64,000 bases of DNA from positions 186,001-250,000 of the forward strand of contig JBMNHF010000007.1 in the NCBI GenBank assembly GCA_050950205.1, read 5' to 3'. The notes beneath the pieces are model-generated. The model ran no database searches, had not been told where the DNA came from, and saw nothing but the letters and a program-made list of their open reading frames with translations. Positions 1 to 8,757 of this stretch are shown here, in pieces (the first letter of the stretch is position 1; each line of letters begins with the position of its first letter). The position numbers and the translations under genes were made by a program. The DNA is from WRAV01 sp050950205. GTDB taxonomy: Bacteria; Bacillota; Clostridia; Oscillospirales; Ruminococcaceae.

Positions 1-42
1 CGAAAGCATTGGAATTCCCCCTTTCATGCTTTCATCGGGTGT

Positions 43-2466
43 TTATTTTGACGCAGTGACGACAACTTTTCTTTTTAGGGTTGTCGCTTCCTGATAGGGC
101 TTTAGGAGCATATACAACAGGAAGATGACAATGGCAAGGGCCACCACAGTGCCCAAAACGTTTCCGGCACCGGTAAAGAAAAGGCCCAGCTGATAGACCG
201 CCAAGGAAGTACAGTATGCAAAGCCTGTTTGATAGCCAATGGCAAAGGCGGTCCACTTGGCGTTGTTCATTTCCCGCCGAATGGCGCCGATGGCCGCAAA
301 GCAGGGAGCGCACAGCAGGTTAAAGATCAGGAAAGAGTAAGCGGCAAGGGGGGTAAATACCTGGCGCAGGTTTTCCCAGATTTGCCAGCCGTTTTCCGCC
401 ACCTCATCAAAGCCTCCAAAGACCACACCAAAGGTGCTGACTACGTTTTCCTTGGCGATCAGTCCGGTAATGGTGGCAACGGCGCTCGGCCAGTTTCCAA
501 AGCCCAAGGGCAGGAAGACCCAGGCAATGGCGTTTCCGAGGGTGGCGAGAATGGAGTTGTTCAGGTCTTCCACCATACCGAAGGAGCCGCCCTCCATACC
601 AAAGCTCATGAGGAACCAAAGAGCAATGGCGGAAAGGAGGATGATGGTTCCGGCCTTTTTCACAAAGGACCAGCCCCGCTCCCACATGGAGCGAAGGACG
701 TTGCCCGCCGTTGGCCAGTGATAGGGAGGAAGTTCCATCACAAAGGGGGCGGGATCTCCCGCAAAGAGCGAGGTCTTTTTGAGAATGATACCCGATACAA
801 CAATGGCGGCAATTCCGATAAAGTAGGCGCTGGGAGCAACCCACCAAGCTTTTCCAAACAGAGCGCCTGCAATCAGGGCGATGATGGGCAGTTTGGCACC
901 GCAGGGAATAAAAGTGGTGGTGATGATGGTCATGCGGCGATCCCGCTCGTTTTCAATGGTGCGGGAGGCCATGATTCCGGGCACACCACATCCGGTGCCG
1001 ATGAGCATGGGGATAAAGGATTTGCCCGAAAGACCAAACCGGCGGAAGATGCGGTCCATGATAAAGGCAATCCGCGCCATGTAGCCGCAGCCTTCCAAAA
1101 AGGCGAGAAGCAAAAACAGCACCAGCATCTGAGGCACAAAGCCCAGAACTGCGCCAACGCCGCCGATGATGCCGTCCAGCACAAGGCCTTGCAGCCAATC
1201 TGCGGTGCCGGCATGTTCCATCCAGCCACTGACCGTCACAGGGATGCTGGGAACCCAGATGCCAAAATCGGCAGGATCCGGCTCTTCCCAAGCAGAGGCT
1301 TCTATGTAGCCTGCATAGTCAACGCCGGCTTCGGCTACCACCTGGCCTTCCTCATCGTACAAATAGGCGGTCACCGTCAAATCCTGAGCCTCGTCCGGCT
1401 CCAGGCCTGCTTCTTGGGCTGCACCCTCAAAGGCTTCTACCATGGCGCCGGGCAGGGCATATTCCTCCACCGCTTCCCCGTAGGAGCTGGAACCGATGCC
1501 AAAGAGGTGGAATCCCTCTCCAAACACTCCGTCGTTGACCCAGTCGGTAGCCCAGGTGCCCACGGTGGAAATGGCAAGGTAATACACCAGGAACATAACC
1601 ACTGCAAAAATAGGCAGCGCAGCCCAGCGGTTGGTCACCACCTTGTCGATTTTATCCGAGGTGGTCAGTTTGCCGGCATTCTTTTTCTTGTAGCAGCTCT
1701 TGAGCAGAGAGGAGATGTAGATATACCGCTCATTGGTGATGATGCTTTCCGAATCATCGTCCAGCGTTTCTTCTACCGCCTGGATATCCTCTTCCAAGTG
1801 GGCCAGAATTTTTTCGTCCAGATCAAGCTGCTCCAGCACCTTTTCGTCCCGCTCAAAAATCTTGATGGCATACCAGCGCTGCTGTTCGGCGGGCAGGTGG
1901 TGAACGGCGGCTTCCTCGATGTGGGCCAGGGCATGTTCTACCGTACCGGAGAAGGTGTGCGCCGGAACGGGTTTTCCGTTTTTGGCCGCCTGTACGGCCG
2001 CTTGTGCCGCCTCCTGAATTCCGGTGCCTTTTAGGGCGGAAATCTTGACAATGGGACAGCCCAGCTGGCGGGAAAGTTCTTCGATATCAATTTTGTCCCC
2101 GTTTTTCTGCACAATATCCATCATGTTGATGGCGATGACAACGGGAATGCCCAGCTCGGTCAACTGGGTGGTGAGGTAAAGGTTGCGCTCCAGGTTGGTG
2201 CCGTCCACAATGTTGAGAATGGCGTCGGGACGCTCCCCAATGAGATAGTTTCTGGCCACCACCTCTTCTAGGGTATAGGGAGAAAGGGAATAGATGCCGG
2301 GCAGGTCGGTGATGATCACATCGCTGTGTCTTTTTAGTTTGCCCTCTTTTTTTTCTACCGTCACCCCCGGCCAGTTCCCTACAAACTGGTTGGAGCCGGT
2401 CAGAGCATTAAACAAGGTGGTTTTTCCACTGTTGGGGTTGCCTGCAAGGGCAATGCGCACATTCAT
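43..2466 (-). CDS. feoB: Ferrous iron transporter FeoB
   Basis: An 807-residue protein that moves Fe(II) across the inner membrane, driven or gated by its N-terminal GTPase. The G1 loop GNPNSGKT is at residues 9-16, with DLPG (G3) and NMMD (G4) further on. The C-terminal half holds hydrophobic gate segments, including the GCGVPGIMA stretch typical of FeoB. I chose the ATG at 2466 because MNVRIALAGNPNSGKTT is the family's normal N-terminus; an in-frame start 16 codons upstream is less likely. An acidic insert of roughly 100 residues sits between the first membrane segment and the rest of the channel. Two feoA genes lie just upstream on the same strand, so this is a feoA-feoA-feoB unit. Family assignment is secure. 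Confidence 0.96.
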   Translation of the reverse strand: MNVRIALAGNPNSGKTTLFNALTGSNQFVGNWPGVTVEKKEGKLKRHSDVIITDLPGIYSLSPYTLEEVVARNYLIGERPDAILNIVDGTNLERNLYLTTQLTELGIPVVIAINMMDIVQKNGDKIDIEELSRQLGCPIVKISALKGTGIQEAAQAAVQAAKNGKPVPAHTFSGTVEHALAHIEEAAVHHLPAEQQRWYAIKIFERDEKVLEQLDLDEKILAHLEEDIQAVEETLDDDSESIITNERYIYISSLLKSCYKKKNAGKLTTSDKIDKVVTNRWAALPIFAVVMFLVYYLAISTVGTWATDWVNDGVFGEGFHLFGIGSSSYGEAVEEYALPGAMVEAFEGAAQEAGLEPDEAQDLTVTAYLYDEEGQVVAEAGVDYAGYIEASAWEEPDPADFGIWVPSIPVTVSGWMEHAGTADWLQGLVLDGIIGGVGAVLGFVPQMLVLFLLLAFLEGCGYMARIAFIMDRIFRRFGLSGKSFIPMLIGTGCGVPGIMASRTIENERDRRMTIITTTFIPCGAKLPIIALIAGALFGKAWWVAPSAYFIGIAAIVVSGIILKKTSLFAGDPAPFVMELPPYHWPTAGNVLRSMWERGWSFVKKAGTIILLSAIALWFLMSFGMEGGSFGMVEDLNNSILATLGNAIAWVFLPLGFGNWPSAVATITGLIAKENVVSTFGVVFGGFDEVAENGWQIWENLRQVFTPLAAYSFLIFNLLCAPCFAAIGAIRREMNNAKWTAFAIGYQTGFAYCTSLAVYQLGLFFTGAGNVLGTVVALAIVIFLLYMLLKPYQEATTLKRKVVVTASK

Positions 2467-2493
2467 CCTCAGATTACCTCTCTTTCTTTCTGG

Positions 2494-2509
2494 GTTAGCC
2501 ATCGCTAAC
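2494..2509. promoter_or_regulatory. Candidate DtxR-type operator upstream of feoB
   Basis: Palindrome GTTAGCCATCGCTAAC, with GTTAGC and GCTAAC arms, 28 bp upstream of the feoB ATG. Its outer arms match the two boxes in front of the first feoA. A weak minus-strand promoter could lie just upstream (TTGACT, 17 bp, TCTTTA), which would let feoB be transcribed on its own under the same iron control. The repeat is seen; the regulator that binds it is inferred from the adjacent DtxR-family gene. Confidence 0.55.
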
Positions 2510-2596
2510 TGCACCGCATAGGTAAAGATTTACCTCAATGTTAAAAGTCAAATGTCCATCAAGGTTCTGGTTTTGCTTTGTATGGAACGGGTGTAA

Positions 2597-2818
2597 CTAT
2601 TCAATTTCGATCATATCGGCATCTGCCTTGCGGATGGAAAGCTCGTAGCCGCGCACCGTCACTTCCAGGGGATCTCCCAGAGGAGCCACTTTGCGGATAT
2701 ATACCTCCACGCCTTTGGTGATTCCCATATCCATAATCCGGCGTTTGATCGCTCCCTCTCCGTGAAGTTTTTTAACTCTGACGGTTTCGCCGATCTTGGC
2801 CTGCTTCAGTGTATTCAT
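2597..2818 (-). CDS. feoA: FeoA-domain protein (proximal to feoB)
   Basis: A 73-residue SH3-like FeoA protein, the usual small cytosolic partner of FeoB, thought to bind it and modulate Fe(II) transport. The signature run MDMGITKGVEVYI followed by a basic, glycine-rich beta stretch (APLGDPLEVTVRGYELSIR) is typical. The ATG follows AGGAGGAACA at good spacing. It is the second of two feoA copies, 130 bp upstream of the feoB start. The two FeoA proteins differ clearly, so this is not a recent duplication. Confidence 0.93.
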   Translation of the reverse strand: MNTLKQAKIGETVRVKKLHGEGAIKRRIMDMGITKGVEVYIRKVAPLGDPLEVTVRGYELSIRKADADMIEIE

Positions 2819-2888
2819 TCCATTGTTCCTCCTCTATTAAAACTCACGTATGATTAAAACTCAAGGAGCGTGTTTGCAAGCTGCACCT

Positions 2889-3098
2889 TTACACCATAAT
2901 TTTTTGCGCCATTTCCCTGCTGATCGCCACCCGGGAATCTTTGACATTGACAATTAAATTGCCACCCAAAGTGGAAATGATGGTGATGTTCCCCCCGGCC
3001 ACAAACCCAAGGTTTTCCAGATGCTTTTTCACTTCCGGTTTTCCGCCGATTTTTTTGATGATGTTTTCTTCGCCTACGTTGGCAATGGTTAACGGCAT
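2889..3098 (-). CDS. feoA: FeoA-domain protein (first gene of feo unit)
   Basis: A 69-residue FeoA-family protein (core KHLENLGFVAGGNITII, then NLIVNVKDSRVAI). The ATG at 3098 has AAGGA nine bases upstream; a GTG one codon earlier is possible but poorer. It is the first gene after the iron-regulated promoter. Paired FeoA proteins ahead of one FeoB are common in Clostridia. Whether the two have separate roles cannot be told from the sequence. Confidence 0.92.
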   Translation of the reverse strand: MPLTIANVGEENIIKKIGGKPEVKKHLENLGFVAGGNITIISTLGGNLIVNVKDSRVAISREMAQKIMV

Positions 3099-3129
3099 CA
3101 CAGCTTATCCTTCCTCATACTTATTTTTT

Positions 3130-3213
3130 GTTAGTGAAGGTTAACACTTTGGGAAAAGAGAGTTAGGGTATGCTAACTACGTATATAGTACTGGATTGTG
3201 GTTTGTTTGTCAA
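3130..3213 (-). promoter_or_regulatory. feo promoter with two DtxR-like operators
   Basis: Minus-strand sigma-A promoter: -35 TTGACA at 3208-3213, 17-bp spacer, -10 TACTAT at 3185-3190. Directly downstream, covering the expected start of transcription, is GTTAGGGTATGCTAAC (3162-3177). A second related box, GTTAGTGAAGGTTAAC, is at 3130-3145. The placement fits repression by a metal-loaded DtxR-family protein, encoded divergently from 3323. Confidence 0.7.
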
Positions 3214-3224
3214 TACTTAAAATC

Positions 3225-3253
3225 TTGTTTTTATTTTGTGGTCATGTTATGAT
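3225..3253 (+). promoter_or_regulatory. Promoter of the dtxR-like gene
   Basis: TTGTTT (3225-3230), 17-bp spacer, TATGAT (3248-3253), about 70 bp upstream of the regulator's ATG. It points away from the feo promoter, whose -35 box ends 12 bp away, so the two promoters are back to back. Confidence 0.45.
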
Positions 3254-3322
3254 AAAATAAAACAATTGTTGCATATTGTTTTTATTGGATTTCATCAGAT
3301 CGGTGCGCATTGGGAGGTTGCC

Positions 3323-3694
3323 ATGGCTTTGCAGGAATCGGGGGAAATGTACCTGGAAACTATATTTATTTTATCCAATAGAATGCCGGCGGTGCGGGCC
3401 GTTGATGTGGCCGACTATATGGGGTACAGTAAACCCAGTGTCAGCCGGGCAGTTGGCCTGCTGAAAAAGGACGGCTACATTACCGTGGATGACGACGGCT
3501 TTTTGTCCTTGACAAACAGCGGCCGCCAAGTTGCGGAGCAAACCTACGAGCGCCATATTCTGCTGACAAAGTTCTTTGTCAGTCTGGGAGTGGACCACGA
3601 GACCGCATCCGCCGATGCCTGTAAGATCGAACACGTGATTAGCCAAGACACCTTTGAGGCCATCAAAAAACACGCAGACCTAGCCGATCTGTAA
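3323..3694 (+). CDS. DtxR/MntR-family metal-dependent repressor, iron-site type
   Basis: A 123-residue regulator with an N-terminal winged helix (DVADYMGYSKPSVSRAVGLL) and the DtxR metal-binding/dimerisation domain, without the C-terminal SH3 domain. Its length is MntR-like. The ligand set, however, matches the DtxR/IdeR primary iron site: Met9 (GEMYLETI) and Cys100, Glu103, His104 (CKIEHVIS), with His78 as a further ligand. Manganese sensors have Asp in place of the Met. The ATG at 3323 follows GGGAGG. It is divergent from feoA-feoA-feoB and most likely represses that unit when Fe(II) is plentiful. The family is certain; the metal is inferred from the ligands and neighbours. Confidence 0.9.
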   Translation: MALQESGEMYLETIFILSNRMPAVRAVDVADYMGYSKPSVSRAVGLLKKDGYITVDDDGFLSLTNSGRQVAEQTYERHILLTKFFVSLGVDHETASADACKIEHVISQDTFEAIKKHADLADL

Positions 3695-3715
3695 AGCCCA
3701 GTTTGATACACAAAA

Positions 3716-3752
3716 GCCTGAGAACACCAAAACGGTCCTCAGGCCTTTTTTT
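3716..3752. terminator. Bidirectional intrinsic terminator
   Basis: Stem GCCTGAG / CTCAGGC with a run of seven T on the plus side and TTTTG on the minus side. It lies between the convergent regulator gene and the Nudix gene and can serve both. Confidence 0.85.
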
Positions 3753-3799
3753 ATTGAGATAAGGTTCCCCCCGATTGCCCCATGAGATGCAAACACCTT

Positions 3800-4210
3800 T
3801 TAATCCAGCAGGGCAAACACGTTCTTTTGCTGTAGCTCTTCCAGAATCTTTTCGGGCAGACGCTCCTGCAGCTCCTGCCCTGTTGCCCAAAGATACTGGG
3901 TGTGCTCCTCCGAAAGGCGCACTTCCCCCTGATCCGCCCTGCACAAGTAGGTGACCACCACCACCTGCCGCCAAGGGTGGGTGAGAAAGGTGTTGGCGTA
4001 AAGCAGACGCTCCACCTCCACCTGGAGGTGGGTCTCCTCCCAAATTTCCCGGCGCAGGCAATCCTCCAGCTTTTCACCGAATTCCAGCTTTCCTCCGGGA
4101 AACTCCCAGGTGCCGGCAAAGGTGGGGTCGTAAGGGGAGCGCTGTAAAATCAGGGCTCTGCCCTTTCGCAAAATCAGTCCCTTGGAGGCGTTGATTACTA
4201 TGTTTTCCAT
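3800..4210 (-). CDS. Nudix hydrolase (MutT-like)
   Basis: A 136-residue Nudix-fold protein. The Nudix box is complete (GGKLEFGEKLEDCLRREIWEE), so a nucleoside-diphosphate-linked substrate and Mg-dependent hydrolysis are expected. The run WEFPGGKLE just before it and the small size suggest the MutT/8-oxo-dGTP group, but substrate cannot be read from the box alone. The ATG at 4210 has AAGGAGG about nine bases upstream; an in-frame ATG eight codons earlier lacks a site. It is a single gene between two terminator-like hairpins. Confidence 0.88.
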   Translation of the reverse strand: MENIVINASKGLILRKGRALILQRSPYDPTFAGTWEFPGGKLEFGEKLEDCLRREIWEETHLQVEVERLLYANTFLTHPWRQVVVVTYLCRADQGEVRLSEEHTQYLWATGQELQERLPEKILEELQQKNVFALLD

Positions 4211-4311
4211 CCTTCGCAGCCTCCTTTCCTTCATCCCAAGGGGTAATTGTTACCGCCCCGTGATGACAACAGAGGGTATAAACGTGCCCATTTTTATTGA
4301 TTGGGTATAAT

Positions 4312-4337
4312 AAGAAGCCGCTTGGCAGCGGCTTCTT
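4312..4337 (-). terminator. Hairpin after clpX
   Basis: Ten-base-pair stem AAGAAGCCGC / GCGGCTTCTT with a six-base loop, 17 bp past the clpX stop. The U-tract is poor (TTATTATA), so it may stabilise the 3' end as much as terminate. Confidence 0.55.
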
Positions 4338-4353
4338 AAAGCGTGCATCACTG

Positions 4354-5682
4354 TCACGCGGAGGGTTTGGTGGTTCTGGTCCTGCTCTTCTTGCTGGGTG
4401 CAGCGGTGAGCTTTAGGGGTTTGGGTTTGCGCTCGGGATTTGTGATGACGATGGGACTTTCCAACTTCAGCACCGTATCCCGGGTAATTTTCACCGCTTC
4501 GATGGTGTGGTCGGAAGGCGTGTTGTACATCACATCCTCCAACACATCCTCCATAATGGAGCGAAGTCCCCGGGCTCCGGTTCCCCGCGCAATGGCAATG
4601 CGGGCAATCTCCTCCAACGCCTCCTGCTCAAAGGTAAGCTCTACGCCGTCCATGGCCAACAGGCGCTGGTATTGCTTGACGATGGCGTTTTTGGGCTGGG
4701 TGAGAATCTGCACCAGCTGTCCCTCGTCCAAGGAGTTGAGGGTGGTAATGACGGGAATACGGCCCACCAGTTCGGGAATCAACCCATACTTGACCAGATC
4801 ATGAGGCTCCACATTGGATAGCAGGGCGTTGATCTCCTTATCCTTTTTATCGGTAAAGGTGGCCCCAAAGCCTAGGGTGGTGGTGTGCATCCGCTTTTCC
4901 ACAATCTTCTCAATGCCCTCGAAGGCACCGCCGCAGATAAACAGAATGTTGGAGGTATCGATGCGGATAAACTCCTGGTTGGGATGCTTGCGCCCTCCGT
5001 TGGGTGGCACGTTGGATATGGTGCCCTCCAAAATCTTCAGCAGGGCCTGCTGTACTCCCTCGCCGGAAACATCCCGGGTGATGGAGACATTCTCGCTTTT
5101 GCGGGCGATTTTATCAATTTCGTCCACATAGATAATGCCCCGTTCGGCCCGCTCGATATCGAAGTCAGCAGCCTGAATTAAGCGCAGCAGGATGTTTTCC
5201 ACATCCTCGCCCACATATCCCGCTTCGGTGAGGGTGGTGGCGTCGGCAATGGCAAAGGGCACGCCCAGCACTTTGGCCAGAGTTTGGGCCAGCATGGTTT
5301 TTCCCACGCCAGTGGGACCCAGCAAAAGCACGTTGCTCTTTTGCAGTTCCACCTCTCCCTCATCCTCGGAGAAAATCCGTTTATAATGGTTGTAAACTGC
5401 GATGGAGAGCGTCTTTTTTGCCTTGTCCTGCCCAATCACATATTGATCTAGAATTTTTTTCATTTCCTTGGGTTGCAGAATAGACACCCCGGTCTGCTTG
5501 GGGGACTGCCGGTTGGGACGCTGCGATTCGTAGGGGTCCTCACCGTCCAGTACGCTCTGGCACAGCTCGATGCATTCATCGCAGATGCAAACGCCGGGGC
5601 CTGCAATCATGCGGCCTACTTCGTCCTGCATTTTTCCGCAAAAAGAGCAGCGAAGAACGCGGTTGTCGATGGTTTTAGACAT
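4354..5682 (-). CDS. clpX: ATP-dependent Clp protease ATP-binding subunit ClpX
   Basis: A 442-residue AAA+ unfoldase that feeds substrates to ClpP. The N-terminal zinc-binding domain has Cys12, Cys15, Cys34 and Cys37. Walker A is GPTGVGKT at residues 122-129, with IIYVDEIDKI as Walker B. The C-terminus carries a short basic tail. The ATG at 5682 follows AAAGGA; a longer in-frame start would add 21 residues absent from the family. It is downstream of tig and clpP on the same strand, the classic tig-clpP-clpX order that couples folding at the ribosome with quality-control proteolysis. Confidence 0.98.
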   Translation of the reverse strand: MSKTIDNRVLRCSFCGKMQDEVGRMIAGPGVCICDECIELCQSVLDGEDPYESQRPNRQSPKQTGVSILQPKEMKKILDQYVIGQDKAKKTLSIAVYNHYKRIFSEDEGEVELQKSNVLLLGPTGVGKTMLAQTLAKVLGVPFAIADATTLTEAGYVGEDVENILLRLIQAADFDIERAERGIIYVDEIDKIARKSENVSITRDVSGEGVQQALLKILEGTISNVPPNGGRKHPNQEFIRIDTSNILFICGGAFEGIEKIVEKRMHTTTLGFGATFTDKKDKEINALLSNVEPHDLVKYGLIPELVGRIPVITTLNSLDEGQLVQILTQPKNAIVKQYQRLLAMDGVELTFEQEALEEIARIAIARGTGARGLRSIMEDVLEDVMYNTPSDHTIEAVKITRDTVLKLESPIVITNPERKPKPLKLTAAPSKKSRTRTTKPSA

Positions 5683-5787
5683 GGCAAAAATCCTTTCGGG
5701 ATGAATACGCAAATACACTTCTATTAAAGTGTATGCAAAAATCAAAAATTGCTACCAGGCAATTTGAAAAATACCTGGGACATTATC

Positions 5788-6369
5788 TTACCGCTTCTCC
5801 AACACTTTGTCAATAATGCCGTAATTCAAAGCCTCTTTAGCATCCATAAAATAGTCTCTGTCGGTATCCCGTTCGATTACCTCCAAAGGCTGACCGGTAT
5901 GCTGGGCCATCAGGCGGTTGAGGGTGTTGCGGGTACGGATAATTCGCTCGGCGTGGATTTTAATATCCGACGCCTGACCCCGGGTACCTCCCAGGGGCTG
6001 ATGAATCATAATTTCTGCGTGGGCGGTGGCCATCCGCTTGCCCTTGGCCCCTGCCGACAGCAAAAACGCTCCCATGGATGCCGCCATGCCGATGCAGATG
6101 GTGGAGACATCGCATTTGAGATACTGCATGGTATCGTAGATTGCCATACCTGCCGTGATGGAGCCGCCGGGACTGTTGATATAGAGGTTGATGTCCTTTT
6201 CGGGGTCCATTCCCTCCAGATAGAGCAGCTGGGCCACCACCAGACTGGCGGTAACGTCGTTGACCTCGTCGCAGAGCATGACGATGCGGTCGTTGAGTAA
6301 GCGGGAGTAAATATCGTAGCTCCGCTCTCCCCGGTTGGTTTGTTCTACTACCATTGGTACCAGTGCCAT
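5788..6369 (-). CDS. clpP: ATP-dependent Clp protease proteolytic subunit ClpP
   Basis: A 193-residue serine protease subunit. The catalytic triad is Ser98 (GMAASMGA), His123 (MIHQP) and Asp172 (DTDRD), with numbering identical to Bacillus ClpP. The ATG at 6369 has AAGGAGG upstream; longer in-frame reading from within tig is a lysine/arginine-rich artefact of that gene's charged tail. It lies 105 bp upstream of clpX and 73 bp downstream of tig. Confidence 0.98.
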   Translation of the reverse strand: MALVPMVVEQTNRGERSYDIYSRLLNDRIVMLCDEVNDVTASLVVAQLLYLEGMDPEKDINLYINSPGGSITAGMAIYDTMQYLKCDVSTICIGMAASMGAFLLSAGAKGKRMATAHAEIMIHQPLGGTRGQASDIKIHAERIIRTRNTLNRLMAQHTGQPLEVIERDTDRDYFMDAKEALNYGIIDKVLEKR

Positions 6370-6442
6370 AGTATTACCTCCTTGGGAGCGTGGAGAATGT
6401 AGGGCCGCGCTCCAATTTATCTTCCGCGGCAGGAGCAGGGGC

Positions 6443-7870
6443 TTATTCCTCCTGTTCCTGAGCGGTCTCTTCCGAAGCCTGCTCCGCAGACTTTTCTGCT
6501 TTCTTGGTGGATGCCGCTTTTTTGGCGGGCTTCTTCTTGGGTTTTTCTTCCTTGCCGGCATCCTTCTTGGAAACCTTTTCTTCCATCACCTCGGTGACCA
6601 CTGCGCTTTCCCTTACCAAATCAATGGCCTTGGTGCAGGAAAGGTCGGAGGCGATATCCTTTTCGGTCAGCATTCCCTTTAGCTGATCCACCTCCATGCC
6701 ATACTTAATGGCAAGCCGCTCGTATTCTGCCTGGATTTCCTCGGCGGTGGGCACCAGGTTTTCCTTGGCGGCAATGGTTTCCAGAGCAAGGCGCATCTTA
6801 ACCTGACGCTCCGCCTGTTCCCGGAAGCCTTCGCGGAAGGACTTCTCATCCATGCCGCTGTACTGGAGATAGAGATCCAGGTTCATCCCCTGCGCCTGCA
6901 GGCGATAGCCAAAATCCCGAACCATTTCTTCTACTTTATTGTCGTACATCACTTCGGGAATCTCGCCTTTGACCCCATCGATGATCTGATCCAGCAGGCG
7001 GGTTTCCAGCTCGTCGATGCTGCGCTGTTGCCGGGTTTCGGTGTACCGCTTGCGGATATCCTCCCGCAGCTCATCCAGGGTGTCAAACTCGCTGACATCC
7101 TTGGCAAACTCGTCATCCAGCTCGGGAAGCTGCTTTTCTTTCAGCTCGTGAAGCTTTACCTTAAAGACAGCGGGCTTGCCCTTTAGCTCTTCGGCATGGT
7201 ACTCTTCGGGGAAGGTGACATTGACATCAAACTCATCCCCTATGTTGTGGCCTACGATTTGCTCCTCAAAGCCATCGATAAAGGAGCGGCTTCCCAGCTC
7301 CAGGTTGTGGCCCTCGCCCTTGCCGCCTGCAAAGGGAACGCCGTCGGTAAAGCCTTCGAAGTCGATGACGGCAATGTCGCCGTTCTGGGCAGGGCGGCCT
7401 TCTACCGTGATGATTCTGGCTCCCCGCTGCCGCTGGCGATGCAGCTCCGCTTCGATATCCCCTTCTTCCACCGGATAGATGGTCTTTTCGGCAGCAAGAC
7501 CCTTGTATTGGCCCAGCTCGATTTCCGGTTTGACTGTGACAATGGCTTTAAAGGTAAAGCCTTTTTCCTTATCCACATCCAGAAGCTCAATATCCGCCTG
7601 AGCCACAGGCTCAATATTTGCTTCCTCAATGGCTTCGCGATAAGCCTTGGGATAAAGATCATTGACCGCCTCTTCCAGGAATATGCCTTCCCCGTACATT
7701 TTTTCAATGATGGAACGGGGGGCTTTTCCCTTTCGGAACCCTGGTACGGTAATACTTTTCACTCTGCGGTGAAATACTCTGTCGGTAGCTGCTTTTAGCT
7801 CTTCGGCAGATACTGCGATTTCCAGCTCCACTGTGTTGGCAGCCGTCTTCTGGTTGGACGTGATGCTCAT
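6443..7870 (-). CDS. tig: Trigger factor
   Basis: A 475-residue ribosome-bound chaperone and peptidyl-prolyl isomerase. The ribosome-binding signature PGFRKGKAP is near residue 45. The FKBP-like domain follows (IDFEGFTDGVPFAGGKGEGHNL runs through it), then the helical substrate-cradle domain. The last 40 residues are a lysine- and then glutamate-rich low-complexity tail, longer than in most trigger factors. CAGGAGG precedes the ATG. It is the first gene of tig-clpP-clpX. Confidence 0.97.
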   Translation of the reverse strand: MSITSNQKTAANTVELEIAVSAEELKAATDRVFHRRVKSITVPGFRKGKAPRSIIEKMYGEGIFLEEAVNDLYPKAYREAIEEANIEPVAQADIELLDVDKEKGFTFKAIVTVKPEIELGQYKGLAAEKTIYPVEEGDIEAELHRQRQRGARIITVEGRPAQNGDIAVIDFEGFTDGVPFAGGKGEGHNLELGSRSFIDGFEEQIVGHNIGDEFDVNVTFPEEYHAEELKGKPAVFKVKLHELKEKQLPELDDEFAKDVSEFDTLDELREDIRKRYTETRQQRSIDELETRLLDQIIDGVKGEIPEVMYDNKVEEMVRDFGYRLQAQGMNLDLYLQYSGMDEKSFREGFREQAERQVKMRLALETIAAKENLVPTAEEIQAEYERLAIKYGMEVDQLKGMLTEKDIASDLSCTKAIDLVRESAVVTEVMEEKVSKKDAGKEEKPKKKPAKKAASTKKAEKSAEQASEETAQEQEE

Positions 7871-8054
7871 GTTTCAACCTCCTGTATATAGCGGCGGCTC
7901 TTCGGCCTGCCCTTTGGGACTATAACCAAGTTATTGTAGCATAAATATTGCAAAAAATCATCGGTAAAATAAGAAATTATCGCAAAGACTCCAACATCGG
8001 TGGAATATGCCCTGCTTTGAGGGCATTTATGCTGGCAATCTGGGGAAGAAGCCA

Positions 8055-8741
8055 TCAACCAATGCGGATGGGATCAAATTCGATATAATCCGATGAGATC
8101 ATATAAAAATCGATGCCCCGCACCTTGCCCTGTATGGCGTATTTGTGGGCCGGACCGTGGATATGCCCATAGTAACAGCGGCGAACGCCGTACCGGTGCA
8201 TGATCTCCAAAAAGGGTTCCAATGTCTGTCCGGCAAACATAGGGGGGTAGTGGAGAAACAAAACCGTTTCTCCCGGCTGAGAACCCCTGCTTTTTAAAGA
8301 TGCTTCGATGCGCAGAGCTTCCCGGCGGATGATTTTCTCGTCATGGGGTTGGCCGCTTTCAAAAATCCAGCCCCGGGAACCACAAAGGTGCAGTCCCTCT
8401 ACAAAATAGCTGTTGTTGTGCAGAAACCGAATACTGGTAAGACCGTGCTCTTCCAGCACTGTATTCATCTTGGTCAGAGAGGACCACCAGTAATCGTGGT
8501 TGCCCTTGAGAATAATCTTTTGACCCGGCAGATTGTGAATTAAGCGAAAGTCGGGAACCGCTTGGGGCAGACTCATCCCCCAGGAAGTGTCCCCCGCCAA
8601 AATCACCGTGTCATCCGCTTTAATTTTTTTGTTCCAGTTTTCCTGGAGCTTATCGGCATGGTTATCCCATCCGCTAAAAATATCCATAGGCTTTTTTGCC
8701 GCCACCGATAAATGCAGGTCCCCAATGGCATAGATCGCCAT
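8055..8741 (-). CDS. Calcineurin-like metallophosphoesterase
   Basis: A 228-residue protein with all metallophosphatase motifs: GDLH (Asp8, His10), GDTSW (Asp51), GNHDYW (Asn81, His82), HYPP and GHIHG. These predict a two-metal phosphoesterase. It resembles the stand-alone predicted phosphohydrolases common in Clostridia; no accessory domain or signal peptide is present and the substrate is unknown. It has its own upstream palindrome and is separated from tig by 184 bp that hold only a weak hairpin. Confidence 0.9.
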   Translation of the reverse strand: MAIYAIGDLHLSVAAKKPMDIFSGWDNHADKLQENWNKKIKADDTVILAGDTSWGMSLPQAVPDFRLIHNLPGQKIILKGNHDYWWSSLTKMNTVLEEHGLTSIRFLHNNSYFVEGLHLCGSRGWIFESGQPHDEKIIRREALRIEASLKSRGSQPGETVLFLHYPPMFAGQTLEPFLEIMHRYGVRRCYYGHIHGPAHKYAIQGKVRGIDFYMISSDYIEFDPIRIG

Positions 8742-8757
8742 AACTCACCTCTTTTGC

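Noticed and set aside
229..2034. Long plus-strand open frame of 601 codons opposite feoB
   Set aside because: Low-complexity, glycine/histidine-rich reading antisense to a certain feoB; typical shadow of a GC-rich gene.
6370..6561. N-terminal extension of clpP reading into tig
   Set aside because: The extra 64 residues are a lysine/arginine-rich out-of-frame reading of the trigger-factor tail; the ATG at 6369 has a perfect ribosome site.
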